Origin: Undaria pinnatifida
Taxonomy: Eukaryota; Sar; Phaeophyceae; Laminariales; Alariaceae
Assembly: GCA_012845835.1 (NCBI GenBank)
Contig: JABAKD010000002.1
Coordinates: forward strand, 24,966,518 to 25,030,517
DNA length: 64,000 nt
Direction of reading: 5' to 3'
The notes under the pieces are model-generated. The model had not been told where the DNA came from. It saw only the letters and a program-made list of their open reading frames with translations, and searched no databases. The number at the start of each line of letters is the position of its first letter. The stretch's first letter is position 1. The position numbers and the translations under genes are program-made. Positions 11,491-21,303 of the stretch are shown piece after piece.

Positions 11491-11950
11491 GAGGCACTGC
11501 GTAGCTACGTCGTACCATGTATCCTTTACCATGCACCCTTCTGTGACAAGACGGGGGGGGGTCCCCCACGAGGCACTGTGTAACTACTTCGTACCACGTA
11601 TCCTTTACCATGCATCCTTCTGTGGCAAGAGGGGTGAGTCCCCCACCTTGTGGCAAGGGGGGAGAGTCCCTCACCCTGTGGCACGGTGGGGAAGCTCTCC
11701 ACCTTGTGGCAAGGGGGGAGGTCCCACTCCTTGTGGCAAAGGAGGGGGGTCCCCCACCTTGTGGCAAACGGGGGAGTTCCCCACCTTGTGGCAAGGGGGA
11801 GGGTCCCCCACCTTGTTGCAAGCGGGGGATGTTCCCCACGTTGTGGCCAAGGGGGAAGGAGGTAGGATCTCCCCCACCCTGTGGCAAGGGGGGGGGGGAG
11901 GTAGGATATCCCCCTCTTTGTGGCAAGGGGGGTGCCCTCCCACCCTCCTC
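11491..11950. repeat. ~30-bp GC-rich minisatellite
   Basis: A 79-bp duplication starting GAGGCACTG (11491, 11570) leads into about 12-14 imperfect 30-bp units of the type CCTTGTGGCAAGGGGG...TCCCCCAC. Because 30 is a multiple of three, several frames stay open (up to 199 codons on the minus strand) and give 10-residue peptide repeats. No non-repeat extension looks like a protein, so I call a minisatellite and not a gene. Confidence 0.85.
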
Positions 11951-11959
11951 TCGTGGCAA

Positions 11960-13587
11960 GGGCGGCGGGATTCCGTCCACCTGTGTATATGTACCTGTTC
12001 AAACCTTTCATACGAAAACGTAACGCTGGTTTTCTGACGAAAGCACAATGGCTCTCGATCGCTACTACAGCTGTATGTCCCCTGCCCCCTTGGGAGGCGT
12101 TCGGCCTTCCATTGTTTAATCGCATAAGAAATATTGTTATCGCTTATCGAATGATCGGAAATATGATCGATATGTACCGAAATTTTCGCTGCGATGGCCA
12201 ACATCAGTGGACATACCCAAGGTGCTCATAAGGATCGATAATTAATAGCAACGTGAAACGCAAGTGACCGATGAAAGAGCTTGGACTACAACGAAAGAAT
12301 ATAAGAGCAGCCGCATCAGCAGCGAAACACAGAAGCACACTACCATAGACCAGTGGTCATTCATAAACAATAACCAAACGGTTGAAAGTCCAGCATAAGA
12401 GACATTTGCAGGTATACCCGGGTCTGTATCCCTAATGAACGGGTACGATTTTTTTACCAATCGCGTGGCTCAAGCGTTCTTTTAATAATTTTAAACCGTA
12501 TCCGTTTTTGAGATAAAACGGACCGGGTATACCCTTTTCTGGTTGTTGGCCTGTTTCAATCGTTAATTGCGAGATGTGCGCTTGACTGATATCTGCAAAC
12601 CCGGCGTCAACAGAAAAGGGAGAGCTTGGGCTATCTCGTGGGGCTTGTTTCCTTGCACGCCGTCTCGATTTAGCCGCGATCGCCGTGCTGCAATGGTTAT
12701 AAGTACCACAAAGTCGATCAGGACTCACGCTAAAGATATACCAGGTGCAAAAAAGAAAACGGTTTCAAATGTTGCAGGCGTTCCGCTGTGTGGTTGTGCC
12801 TTTTCCTTCTACTCCAGAAACGCAGAACGACACAAGATTCAATTTCCCACAGCTCAGCTCGAAGGCGTGGGAACCAACGAACGCTTGCGGCGTGGAGAGC
12901 ACTGCGAAAGCACGGCGCTAGGCTTTCGTAGAGGGATTGGTTGTGGCTGCCTCGGGTTCACCTGGTAATAATAGTTGCGTGGGTGGCCTATGGGGTGCTA
13001 GGCCAACGCCTTTGTCGAACTGGTATGCTATTTCCGAAACAAACTATTAATTTTGTATCTGCGCTTGTTTGGGCGAGAGGATCCGAGTCGAACACCCAAA
13101 GGACAGCTGGAAACCTCGCTACCTCTCACGACACACAGAGCGCACTATGGCAAGCAGGCCCGAGAGAGGTGACATTTGACCATCTCGCCATTCCTTACGA
13201 CACAGAGCACACTTGGCAGATCCGGGAAAGGCGCTGAGAAACAATTGTGGCTCCCGAGACACCTGTGGGTGGCTGCGTAGAACGTCGGTGAGCTGCAGGC
13301 TGAAGGCATCGGCCAGGAGCATATTTTTGTCTAGGATTCCTCGAGGCTACGTACGTATGAATCTGTTGAGAAATTTTGCTACCAATTTGAAATCTCTGAT
13401 ATTTTTATTTTTCGAAAAGGGGCGATCGATGGTCTGTGTTTTGGTTTGTTGTTTGTCTGCAAGCTGCACAGAACACACCACACACTCCACACTGCACGCT
13501 GCACACACACCTCTTCACTCGCGTACAATGAAAATTGAACGCAGTACAAATAGATCGAACGCACACGGTCTACTATACAATGAAAAA
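11960..13587. other. unassigned DNA
   Basis: Overlapping frames at 12432-12728 (minus) and 12567-12968 (plus) have no recognisable domain. 13128-13225 holds two diverged copies of a roughly 70-bp unit with ACGACACA-GAGC. CA-rich patches lie at 13475-13520. Confidence 0.35.
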
Positions 13588-13758
13588 CACTCTCCCTGGT
13601 ATCCCTAGGAAATGGAACCGCGTGAATATTGACACGTCCGCCAGTTTATCCGGCCGACCTGCTGTCCCGCCGTTCCAGGGGGGGGGGGTGTTGTAAAGTT
13701 TGCGTAGGTAATCGGTTAACCTTTTACCAGTTGTCAAACAGACTAATGACCTCCAACA
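13588..13758 (+). mobile_element. TRIM fragment: internal, PPT, LTR
   Basis: The internal part starts with CTCTCCCTGGTATCC and runs through GGCCGACCTGCTGTCCC to a G-rich polypurine tract. An LTR-like segment follows from 13689 (TGTTGTAAAG). It matches the right half of the complete copy at 49310-49684 read on the minus strand. Confidence 0.6.
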
Positions 13759-13769
13759 CCAAAACAAAA

Positions 13770-13787
13770 CCCTAACCCTAACCCTAG
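13770..13787 (+). repeat. interstitial telomere-like CCCTAA block
   Basis: Three CCCTAA units, the last degenerating to CCCTAG, directly after a TRIM LTR end. Confidence 0.85.
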
Positions 13788-13819
13788 CCATAAGAAAGTG
13801 CGATGCTGCGCGTGATATA

Positions 13820-14534
13820 CGATAGAGGTAGCAGCTAGTAACATTTTAATTTTCGGGCAACCTTTTCTCTTACTGAATGACGGGGCTCCTCAACCCTCCT
13901 TTACCCGAAATCTTCTGAATGCCACCATTTTTGTTTTGCACAATGAATAATGAACGTTTCTTATACTTAGGCCATGGCTTTTGTTTTGGTCATATCGGAT
14001 TGCGCTTTCGGTTTTACTCAAAATCAGGTTTTGCCTCGGAAGGCAAAGAGCTCCTCGATAGATTAGGAGCCTCGGAAGGCAAAAAAGCTTCTCAATAGGG
14101 TAGGAGTCTCGGAGGGCAAAAGAGCTCCTTAATAGGTTCGGAAGGCAAAAAAGCCCCTCAACAGGTTAGGAGCCTCGGAAGGCAAAACGGCTCCTCAATA
14201 GGTTAAGAGCCCCAGAATGCAAAATAGCTCCTCAATAGGCTAGCAGCCTCGGAAGGCAAAGAGTTCCTCAATAGGTTGGGAGCCTCGAAAGGCAAAATAT
14301 CCCAATAGGTTAATAGCCTCGGAAGGCAACAGGGCTCAACAGGTTAGGAGCCTCGGAAGGCAAAACGGCTCCTCAACAGGTTAGGAGCCTCAGAAGGCAA
14401 AAGAGCTCCTCAATAGGTTAAGAGCCTCGGAAGGCAAAAGAGCTCATCAATAGGCTAGGAGCCTCGGAAGGCAAAAGGGCTCCTCAATAGGTTAGGAGCC
14501 TCGGAAAAAAAAAAAGGTTGGCGCACCGTCACCG
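13820..14534. mobile_element. MITE-I copy 1, expanded by minisatellite
   Basis: Flanked by TA (13818-13819, 14535-14536). Left end CGATAGAGGTAGC; right end, inverted, CGGTGACGGTGCGCC. Just inside is CTGAATGACGGGGCTCCT, as in the 250-bp copy at 32546-32795. The extra length is the 37-bp minisatellite at 14030-14515. Confidence 0.55.
14030..14515. repeat. 37-bp minisatellite, ~13 units
   Basis: Units of the type GGAAGGCAAAAGAGCTCCTC + AATAGGTTAGGAGCCTC, 37 bp, with several shortened units. Each carries the dyad GAGCTCCTC/GAGGAGCTC-like. There is no spacer diversity. Confidence 0.9.
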
Positions 14535-14948
14535 TAGCACGTGTCATATGTTTAAGCCAATGTCATGTGGGTAAAACAATGTTGCGTTTGCTACGTACAT
14601 GATTTCGTTACATATACCACAGAAGAGTCATCCCACACGGTAGGAGTACAGCGGAAGATTTTGAGCTGCACAATTCAGGAGCTCAACACCTGACCCGAAA
14701 ACATTTTTTTGAAGGCATTCGCTCGAGCAATCCGACCAACACTACTGCTGCGCGCTAGTCCCAAAACAGATGTACTCGTCAAAATCATCAGAAACAATTG
14801 GCGATTCCTCACCTGAGCAGCTCAACCGGCCAGAAACATTTTTCCCAAAAAGTGCAAAGCCCCATTCGTGGGATGACTCAGAATACCAAGGACATGGGAT
14901 TGCTCATCGGGTTGGTTCATCGGGTTGCACTTTCGTGTCTTCTGGGCA

Positions 14949-15130
14949 CAGCAGGGGGTCCCCCAACAAGGCGGTCTGAGTAAGGCGGGTATCCCGATAC
15001 AAGGCGGTCAAAATCGCTGGGCGCAACTGGGGGATTGCACTCACAACCCGGAGCGAACAAGGTGGCTTCCCCCAATAAGGCGGTCACCTTGCTCTGGCAC
15101 ACCACCGCCTTACCATGGGAGAACCTCTGC
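14949..15130. mobile_element. MITE-1 copy (mariner-like)
   Basis: Opposite orientation to 61698-61882. Ends CAGCAGGGGGTCCCCC and, inverted, about CGCAGAGGTTCTCCC; interior AAGGCGGTCAAAATCGCT and CACACCACCGCCTTA. The flanking TAs are lost (CA on the left). Confidence 0.55.
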
Positions 15131-15430
15131 GTGCTGCACTCATTTTTTTTGTGTGGTGTGGAGCTCCTCAAGCGATCGCACTCAGGATAAAAAACGGTGC
15201 AAACCTCTGCCGTGGCATGCGACTTCACATACAACCATCGTTGTTGAGCGAGCGGAGAGGGCGGAAGCCGCCCGCGGACCGAAGCGCCCTGCAGTATTTA
15301 CACGTGTAGGATACTGTAGTATTATTATCTCCGTTACGGATCACATCATGTGCGTATTAGATTGGATTAGGTCTCCTGCGCCGGCAGGAGGTCCTCGCCC
15401 GTGGATATACCACGCGCGCTGAGGGTGCCC

Positions 15431-16802
15431 TCAGCTGATACAGATCACTGCACTCGATACAGTTTTCAAGTAAATCACATCAAAGGTGTGGTTCCAACCT
15501 CTGTTCCACATTTTGGATTCATCTGATTGGATGACCATATTATCGGTGCCAACAGCAGGTCGGACGCGTTGGCCCAGGCCTAGTCCAGTCGTCGCTTGAT
15601 CTCCACCACCAAGTAGTGATAGACCCCACGTTGTGTCACGCCATCTTCCCCGTCTTGTAGCCACCAAATTGCAAGATCTCGTCCAATCAATGCGGTTGCA
15701 GAAACCCCAATCCCAAAGCTCCGCTGAACGGGAACACCGATCGATTGTGCATGTCGATCATTACTTGGGCTCATCGCAAGCTCTCAGGGTGCCGCACGCA
15801 ACTGCCGCATAAATTGATACAGGGTATGTACGCATGTACATATTCAACGGATCTTGCAGAAACACCCCCGTGGCGTTCAAAATCGTGCATTTCCGCCCAA
15901 TGCGTCGAAGAGTCCCGAAAAAGACCTACCCCGCGAAGCCATCGCGGTCGCGCTGGGCAAGGTGGGCTATTGATGTCGGTCGATTTAGCCACACACCCGC
16001 CGTTGTCCACGAATTCAGTTAAAGAAGGTGCCATACGATTGGAAAAATACCACCTTTAGGAACCGGTCCATGTCATAAGGGCGGTCGCAAGGCGGCGCCT
16101 TGCGCGACCCGATCAGAAAGACGTGCACATCCACTCCATCGGGAAGGCACGAAAGCCACTTATCGCGGAGCGATTGATCCTGGAGGGTGGCATTATTCCA
16201 GAACGAAAAGTCTTTACGGACGAAGCTTGGCACAAAGTAGCCACCCCCGACCCCGGCATCCCGTACGGGAAAAAGCCATCGTAGTCGGCGCAATGGGCCG
16301 TGCATGGTTTTTCTTATGTGTTTTTTTACGTCCACCAGCTCGGGCAGAATACACCAGCGGTGAGACCGACATCACCGCGAGCGCTCTTCGGTCAAAACGT
16401 CAACCACGCGGGGTGGGCGGCGGCGAACATGCCAATAACAGTGACCGGGGCGGTCGAACCACGCGTCGGCAAATACCAACTACGCGGGAAGGCAGGGGGT
16501 CGGGCGTGAGCGCATTGCATGTCACGAAGACAGCGGGAATGTGGGCATCCAACCAGCCCCCCGACAGGAGAAGATAAACCAGGATAGCGGGAAGGTGGGC
16601 ATCGAGCCTGCCCCAGCTTGCCCCAATGAGTGGATAACCGATGCACTACCCGAATAGGTGTACTATGTACTATGTTATGCACAACACATGAAGCGGGATT
16701 TAATGTAACGAGCCCGTCATACTCGACACCGGTGTGCGACCGAGGGTGCCACGGCACAAACGGCCCTGAGGTGCGCGAGCGATTCGGTATTATATAAACC
16801 AT
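15431..16802 (-). other. GC-rich region with staggered minus-strand frames
   Basis: Minus frames follow one another at 16392-16802, 16015-16335, 15771-16034, 15580-15774 and 15431-15667, with overlaps of a few bases and changing phase. The peptides (for example DVHVFLIGSRKAPPCDRP in 16015-16335) look less repetitive than elsewhere, but I recognise no family. This could be a decayed or intron-containing gene, or chance. Plus frames (15745-16059, 16227-16577) overlap. Confidence 0.25.
15444..15555 (-). repeat. duplicated segment, copy 1
   Basis: About 110 bp repeated at 17272-17380 in the same orientation. On the minus strand it encodes a peptide with QSDESKMWNRGW. The other copy has QSDESKLWNRGW in the same frame. 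All visible differences are substitutions. Confidence 0.75.
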
Positions 16803-17271
16803 CCGCTCACTGCGCCTGGAAATTCAATATTTTGTTGAACAAAATAAACACAGCAACAAAAAGGCATTGCGTACGCTTTGTAGCAAACGTCGAAGCGATG
16901 CTGCGTGTCCAGGCGGACCGTCGACGAAAAATGACGGATGCACACACAACTGCAAAGCGACTCCGAGTGTTTCCTATGAGTATGTTACTATCGAGTAAAC
17001 TCTAAGACAGGAAATGATTGTCATAGGTGATCACTCGACTAAAAGGTGCAGCAGGCCAAGCACGAGCCGTGTCGTCCCTAAGTCGAAAGGTTCACGATAC
17101 AAACAAAGCAAAACCGAGAAAAGTATACCTCGCACCAAGTCGCGGTCGTCGATGCTCTCGTCCTGAGCGCCGGAGCAGCCACAGACGACGACCTGTGACT
17201 TAGTTTATAGCCTCTCAAGTGTTTAGCTCGTTCCTCGTGTCTTACCGAGGTTTTGCAGGGGCTGCGATACA
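16803..17271. other. unassigned DNA
   Basis: No long frame, no repeat family and no RNA gene seen. Confidence 0.35.
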
Positions 17272-17380
17272 GATGCCTGCACTCGATACAGTTTTCAAGT
17301 AAATATCATCAAAGGTGTGGTGCCAACCTCTGTTCCATAATTTGGATTCATCTGATTGGATGACGATACCACCAACGTAG
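17272..17380 (-). repeat. duplicated segment, copy 2
   Basis: The partner of 15444-15555, open on the minus strand from the duplicate to a GTAAGA word near 17240 that could be a splice donor. It is followed at 17374-17455 by a 43-bp tandem duplication (ACCAACGTAGC-CAGGACACC). Confidence 0.7.
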
Positions 17381-17869
17381 CGCAGGACACCTATTTACCT
17401 ACTTATACGCGCATGATACCAACGTAGCACAGGACACCTACTCACCTACGTACACGCCTTACCGGTATACAGCTGCTGGCTGGTAGCTGGAGAACCTGCC
17501 GACCGGGTCTGGGTCAAGCTGGATTTCCTGTTCTTATTAATATCAATAGTAGGGAAACGTTGCGCTTTCAAGACTAACTTTAAGCTACGAAACAAGTCGG
17601 GATTTCCTCCTTGCAAAATTCAACTACATAGGCTATCCACTTATACACCTCAAATTCCATGCACTTTGTGTCCAAAAACGTGGATGTTTTTAAGTCGTAC
17701 GAAAATCGTGAATGACGCATGTAAAATCATGAGGCAATCATGCAAGCGAATCCCTGTCGCTACTGCAAATGAGATCCCATATTAATTCCATATAGTTTTC
17801 CCTCAAACACGTGCGTACAGTTAGGTTTACACCTTCAACATAACATGCCGTCCTCGTTTGATTTCCTTT
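17381..17869. other. unassigned AT-richer DNA
   Basis: Apart from the 43-bp duplication near its left edge, no repeat or coding signal was recognised. Confidence 0.35.
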
Positions 17870-18407
17870 AGTTTTGGTATAAGGCTTAGTTTGGGTACGC
17901 AATGGGTTAACCTTTTGCCAGCGGTCAAAACGGACGTATACCCTCAAAGTCCTGCATAAATGGCGTCGTCGGCAGACCATGGGTTTTTGGATCGTGAGTT
18001 CAAATCTCATCATCCACCAATAATAAACTTTTTACGACTTCCCCATGTTGATCTTGAAAAATATCTCCCCGGTATCCCCAGGAAACAGGACCGGGTAGAT
18101 ACGCCCGCCCTTTGTATCCGGCCGCTATCTGCTATCCCGCCGATTCAGGGGGGGGAGGGTGTTATAAGGCTTACTTTGGGGCAGGCAGTTGACTAACTTT
18201 TAACTAGTAGTCAAGCGGACTAACACGCTCCCCCGTATCCCCAGAAAATGAAACCGCGTGGACAATGACACGTGCGCTCGTATGTCCGGCCGACCTGCGA
18301 TCCCTCCGGTCCGGGGGGGGAGAGTGTTGTAAAGCTTAGTTTGGGTAGGCAATTGGCTAACTTTTAACTAGTGGCCAAACGGACTAACACACTCTAATAC
18401 CTTAACA
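17870..18407 (+). mobile_element. TRIM cluster LTR-int-LTR-int-LTR
   Basis: LTR-like segments at about 17870-17957, 18160-18232 and 18325-18407 (83 bp, ending TAACA). After the first LTR, a PBS starts at 17961 (TGGCGTCGTCGGCAG), followed by the internal region with GTATCCCCAGGAA. Polypurine tracts at 18147-18159 and 18311-18324 lie directly before the next LTR. The second internal part is shortened and lacks the PBS. Elements sharing an LTR are typical of unequal recombination between TRIM copies. Confidence 0.75.
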
Positions 18408-18477
18408 AACGACTACGCAATTGGCCGACTTTTAACAAGTGGTCAAACGGACTAATACCCTCTAATACTTTGTGTTT

Positions 18478-20070
18478 GTTAAGGTAGTAGAGGGTGCTAG
18501 TCCGTCTGACCACTGGTCACACATTAGCCAATTGCCTACCCTAACCAAGCCTTATAACGCTCTCCCCCCCTGAACCGGTGACATAGCAGGTCGGCCGGAT
18601 ATACGGGCGGGCGTGTCAATATCCACGCGATTCCATTTCCTGGGGATACCGGAGAGGGTATTAGTCCGTTTGATCACTGGCAAAAGGTTACCCCATTGCC
18701 TATCCAAACTAAGCCTTAAAGCACTCCCCCCCCCTGGAACGGCGGTATAGCGGATCGGCCGGATATACGGGCGGACATGTTCAAATCCACGCGGTTCCAT
18801 TTCCTGGGGATACCGGGGATCACATGTTTCAACTTCGACATGGGGAAAGTCGCAAAACTGTATTACTCGAGTGTTTGCGTTAAAAAAAAACACTAAAAAA
18901 ACTTCCATCAGGCTTGAAAAAGGCCAGATGCACTCCGGCATGCATTTGTCTGAGTTTGCGACAAAAACTCCACAAAAAAACACAAAGCAGGTAAAAAACG
19001 TGCCATCTGGTGATGTGTATGTGTACATAATCCACGCACAGCAGCATCGATCTCCCGCAACAACGAACGCAGAACACTTTTGGAACACGCGTACAAGAGA
19101 GTGAAAACAGCAGCACGGCAGCAGCAGCAGCAGCAGCAGTAGCACCGCAGTAGCAGCACCGCAGCCGCAGCCGCAGCAGCAGCGGGGGGGGCGGGGGCGC
19201 AGGTGGCGATGGCCCCGCCAGATGAGTTGCGGCAAAGCAGCTCGGCCTGGCTCGATCACCACGATCATCTCCACAACAGAACAGCCAGTTTTTTATTAAA
19301 TGTTTTAGAAACAAACGCAAGAGATACCAACCGCAGCCGCAGCACAACAACCGCCGCACAGCAGCAGCAGCAGCAGCAGCAGCAGTAGCGGTGGCGGCGG
19401 CGGCGATGCGGCGTGGGTGGCGGTCGCGGTGGAGGCTTCGGCGACAACGTTGTGGTATAGCGACGGTGGTTGACAAAATTAGCACCGAATAGGACATCAC
19501 GCAGCAGCAGAGAACGAGGTCACATCGTAGAGCGCGGGAGCGCTGGCTCACTAGCACCTACCCCTGAGGTTGCGCGTACGCGCCATGCTTCCCCAGCTAC
19601 CCTTTAGTGCCTCCGCATCAAGGTTGGGTTGTGTCTACCGCTGCCAAGCACAGCGCACAGCGAGCAGTGTCTGCTGTGTGCTGCCGTGTGGGTTGTGCCC
19701 TTGTGCTCTCTGATTGTTGTGCCGTTGTGCCTGGAGAGCGACGGTGTTAAGCTCGGTATTTGTACGCCAATCGTATGAGCTGGTGGAAATTGGTGGAAGT
19801 TCACTCTAAATCGTTCACTCAGATAAGAATTTTCATGCCGTTTTGGGGCAAATAACTTCTTCACAGTTCGCTCGGTGATTTTCTTTGATGGAATTTTAGG
19901 AGTGATTTTTTTAACGCAAACACTCGACTGGTGGATGGTGAGATTCGAACCCACGAGCCAAAAATCTGTCGACGTCATTTGTTAAATGTTGAGGTATTAG
20001 AGGGTATTGGTCCGTTTGACCACTGGTAAATGGCTAACCAATTGCCTACCCATAAACTAAGCCGTACAAC
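18478..20070 (-). mobile_element. TRIM cluster, inverted arm, split by DNA element
   Basis: Minus-strand copy of the cluster at 17870-18407, so the two form a large inverted repeat centred near 18465. LTRs lie at 18478-18559, about 18655-18722 (shortened) and 19980-20070. C-rich tracts (PPT on the minus strand) follow the first two. The internal part is interrupted by the insertion 18867-19927 and resumes with GGTGGATGGTGAGATTCG. The PBS at 19966-19977 is mutated (TGACGTCGACAG). Confidence 0.75.
18867..19927. mobile_element. 1.06-kb element with 22-bp TIRs
   Basis: The 22-bp ends (18867-18888 and 19906-19927) are perfect inverted repeats beginning TCGAGTGTTTGCGTTAAA. If the outer T/A is counted as target, the flanks carry a 3-bp duplication ACT (18865-18867 and 19927-19929). 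Removing the element joins TATTACT to GGTGGATGG, which matches the uninterrupted TRIM sequence TTATTATTGTGGATGG. The inside has CAG tracts (about 19110-19170, 19355-19388) and GC-rich DNA. The 225- and 240-codon minus frames are built on these tracts. No transposase is recognisable. A 3-bp duplication would fit Harbinger-like elements, but the superfamily is open. Confidence 0.8.
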
Positions 20071-20732
20071 ACTTTGGTGTTTCTACAGCAATTTTTCCAA
20101 AAGATATTTATAGCCATAACTTGCAAAAAAAAATGTTTCAATGATACAACATTGTTCGTGACTGCAAAGACAAGAGGAATCAACGCTGAGCGCGAGAAAA
20201 AAAGAAAACACTTATTTCTACACTAAATTCAAGAAGTTACGCAACTATGCATCAAGAACATCGTAGACCGGCCAAAATCGGCCAGAACCGATCATTTTGG
20301 GTAAAATCACGAATATCTCACGGATTTTCGTTTTACGGGCTATTTCCGGGAAACAAGCCTAGCGCCCATGGATGAGATGGAGCGTTTTGACATGGTCTTT
20401 TCCACAGCAGACCTAACAAATGTGGTCGGACGGATCTTGGAGGGTAGTTTTTACGCTCTAACATGGCCGAGGGCTGTGTGGTGGCCGGCAGATCGGAACA
20501 ACAAAACAATATCGAAAAGCGGCGCAGCCGCGTTTCTCGCCCATTTCTGGCCCGTTTTGGGTCCGAGTTGGGGTCATCGTTAGGGTTAGGGGTTGGGTTG
20601 GGTCTTTCGCCCGTACCTTGATCCCACCAGCATGCGGTTTCTACCTCGCAAACGCCAACAGCCTACCGCCCCAAAGATCCGCGAGACCAGATCGTTAGGC
20701 GAGCTCATAATCCACACTTCCACACCCAAGTT
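20071..20732. other. unassigned DNA with TTAGGG block
   Basis: It contains TAGGGTTAGGGGTTGGG (20580-20602), a telomere-like block. A possible leader of the recombinase element follows. No gene was recognised. Confidence 0.4.
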
Positions 20733-21158
20733 ATGGCGAACGAATCCGAACCAAACGACCTGCCAGATCTATATTTTTGCCCGTATCTTAGGCGAAGAAC
20801 GGCAAGTTCCGTTTCGGGGCCGCCTGCGTCTTCACGCACGTCCGTCCCGCTCGCACGGGGGGGGGCGGCACTAAGAGCGGGGGGGAAGGGGGGGACGGGG
20901 GCGGTGGTGGGTTGGCCATTGGCGGCGCTGCTGCCAGCGGTGCTGCCGCTGCGGATGCCCCGGCCTAGAAGGCCAAGGGCAACGGCAAAGCGGCGGCAGC
21001 GGGTAGCGGTGGCGGCTGCAGAAGCAGCGGCGGCGGTGGTTCTGAGAGGGGCGGTGGTGGTCCCGGCAGAGGCAGCGGCGCCGGTGACAGCGGCAGCGGG
21101 ACGTCGGTCGCACGTCGGTCGTGAGGGCCTCCACTCGCTCCGCGGTGGCCAAAGCTGA
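20733..21158 (+). CDS. hypothetical frame upstream of tyrosine recombinase
   Basis: 141 codons, Ala/Arg/Gly-rich after residue 40, with no known domain. It precedes the recombinase relic by about 150 bp on the same strand and could be the N-terminal part of the same element. The GC-rich stretch also keeps the opposite strand open, so it may be only composition. The first 35 residues (MANESEPNDLPDLYFCPYL) look least biased. Confidence 0.25.
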   Translation: MANESEPNDLPDLYFCPYLRRRTASSVSGPPASSRTSVPLARGGAALRAGGKGGTGAVVGWPLAALLPAVLPLRMPRPRRPRATAKRRQRVAVAAAEAAAAVVLRGAVVVPAEAAAPVTAAAGRRSHVGREGLHSLRGGQS

Positions 21159-21303
21159 CGACTAGGGGCACGGGCCTGGGCCCTCCGTCGGGCCAAGGCC
21201 GATCACACGAGGTACGGAAGCGGCAGCGAGAGATACACAGCTCGTACATGCTGGATCGGCGTCCGTTGGGGGGGCAGGTACTGGGCACAGCGGACGTTGC
21301 GAT

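Noticed and set aside
11491..11950. CRISPR-like regular array
   Set aside because: Units of about 30 bp are directly contiguous, with no unique spacers and no cas genes. It is a minisatellite.
13770..13787. A chromosome end
   Set aside because: Only about three CCCTAA units with unrelated DNA on both sides.
14030..14515. CRISPR-like array of 37-bp units
   Set aside because: No spacers, variable unit length, lies inside a TA-flanked MITE.
15444..17380. LTRs of a 1.9-kb retrotransposon
   Set aside because: The direct repeats lack TG...CA ends, PBS and PPT, and keep a reading frame. They look like duplicated coding segments.
18552..19557. Cys/Ala-rich proteins of 225-240 codons
   Set aside because: Derived from CAG tracts inside a DNA element and running across its boundary.
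19930..19990. tRNA-derived SINE head (TRIM internal region)
   Set aside because: The adjacent LTR pairs, AA spacer, PBS and polypurine tract explain the sequence better as a TRIM. A B-box role is kept as a separate question.
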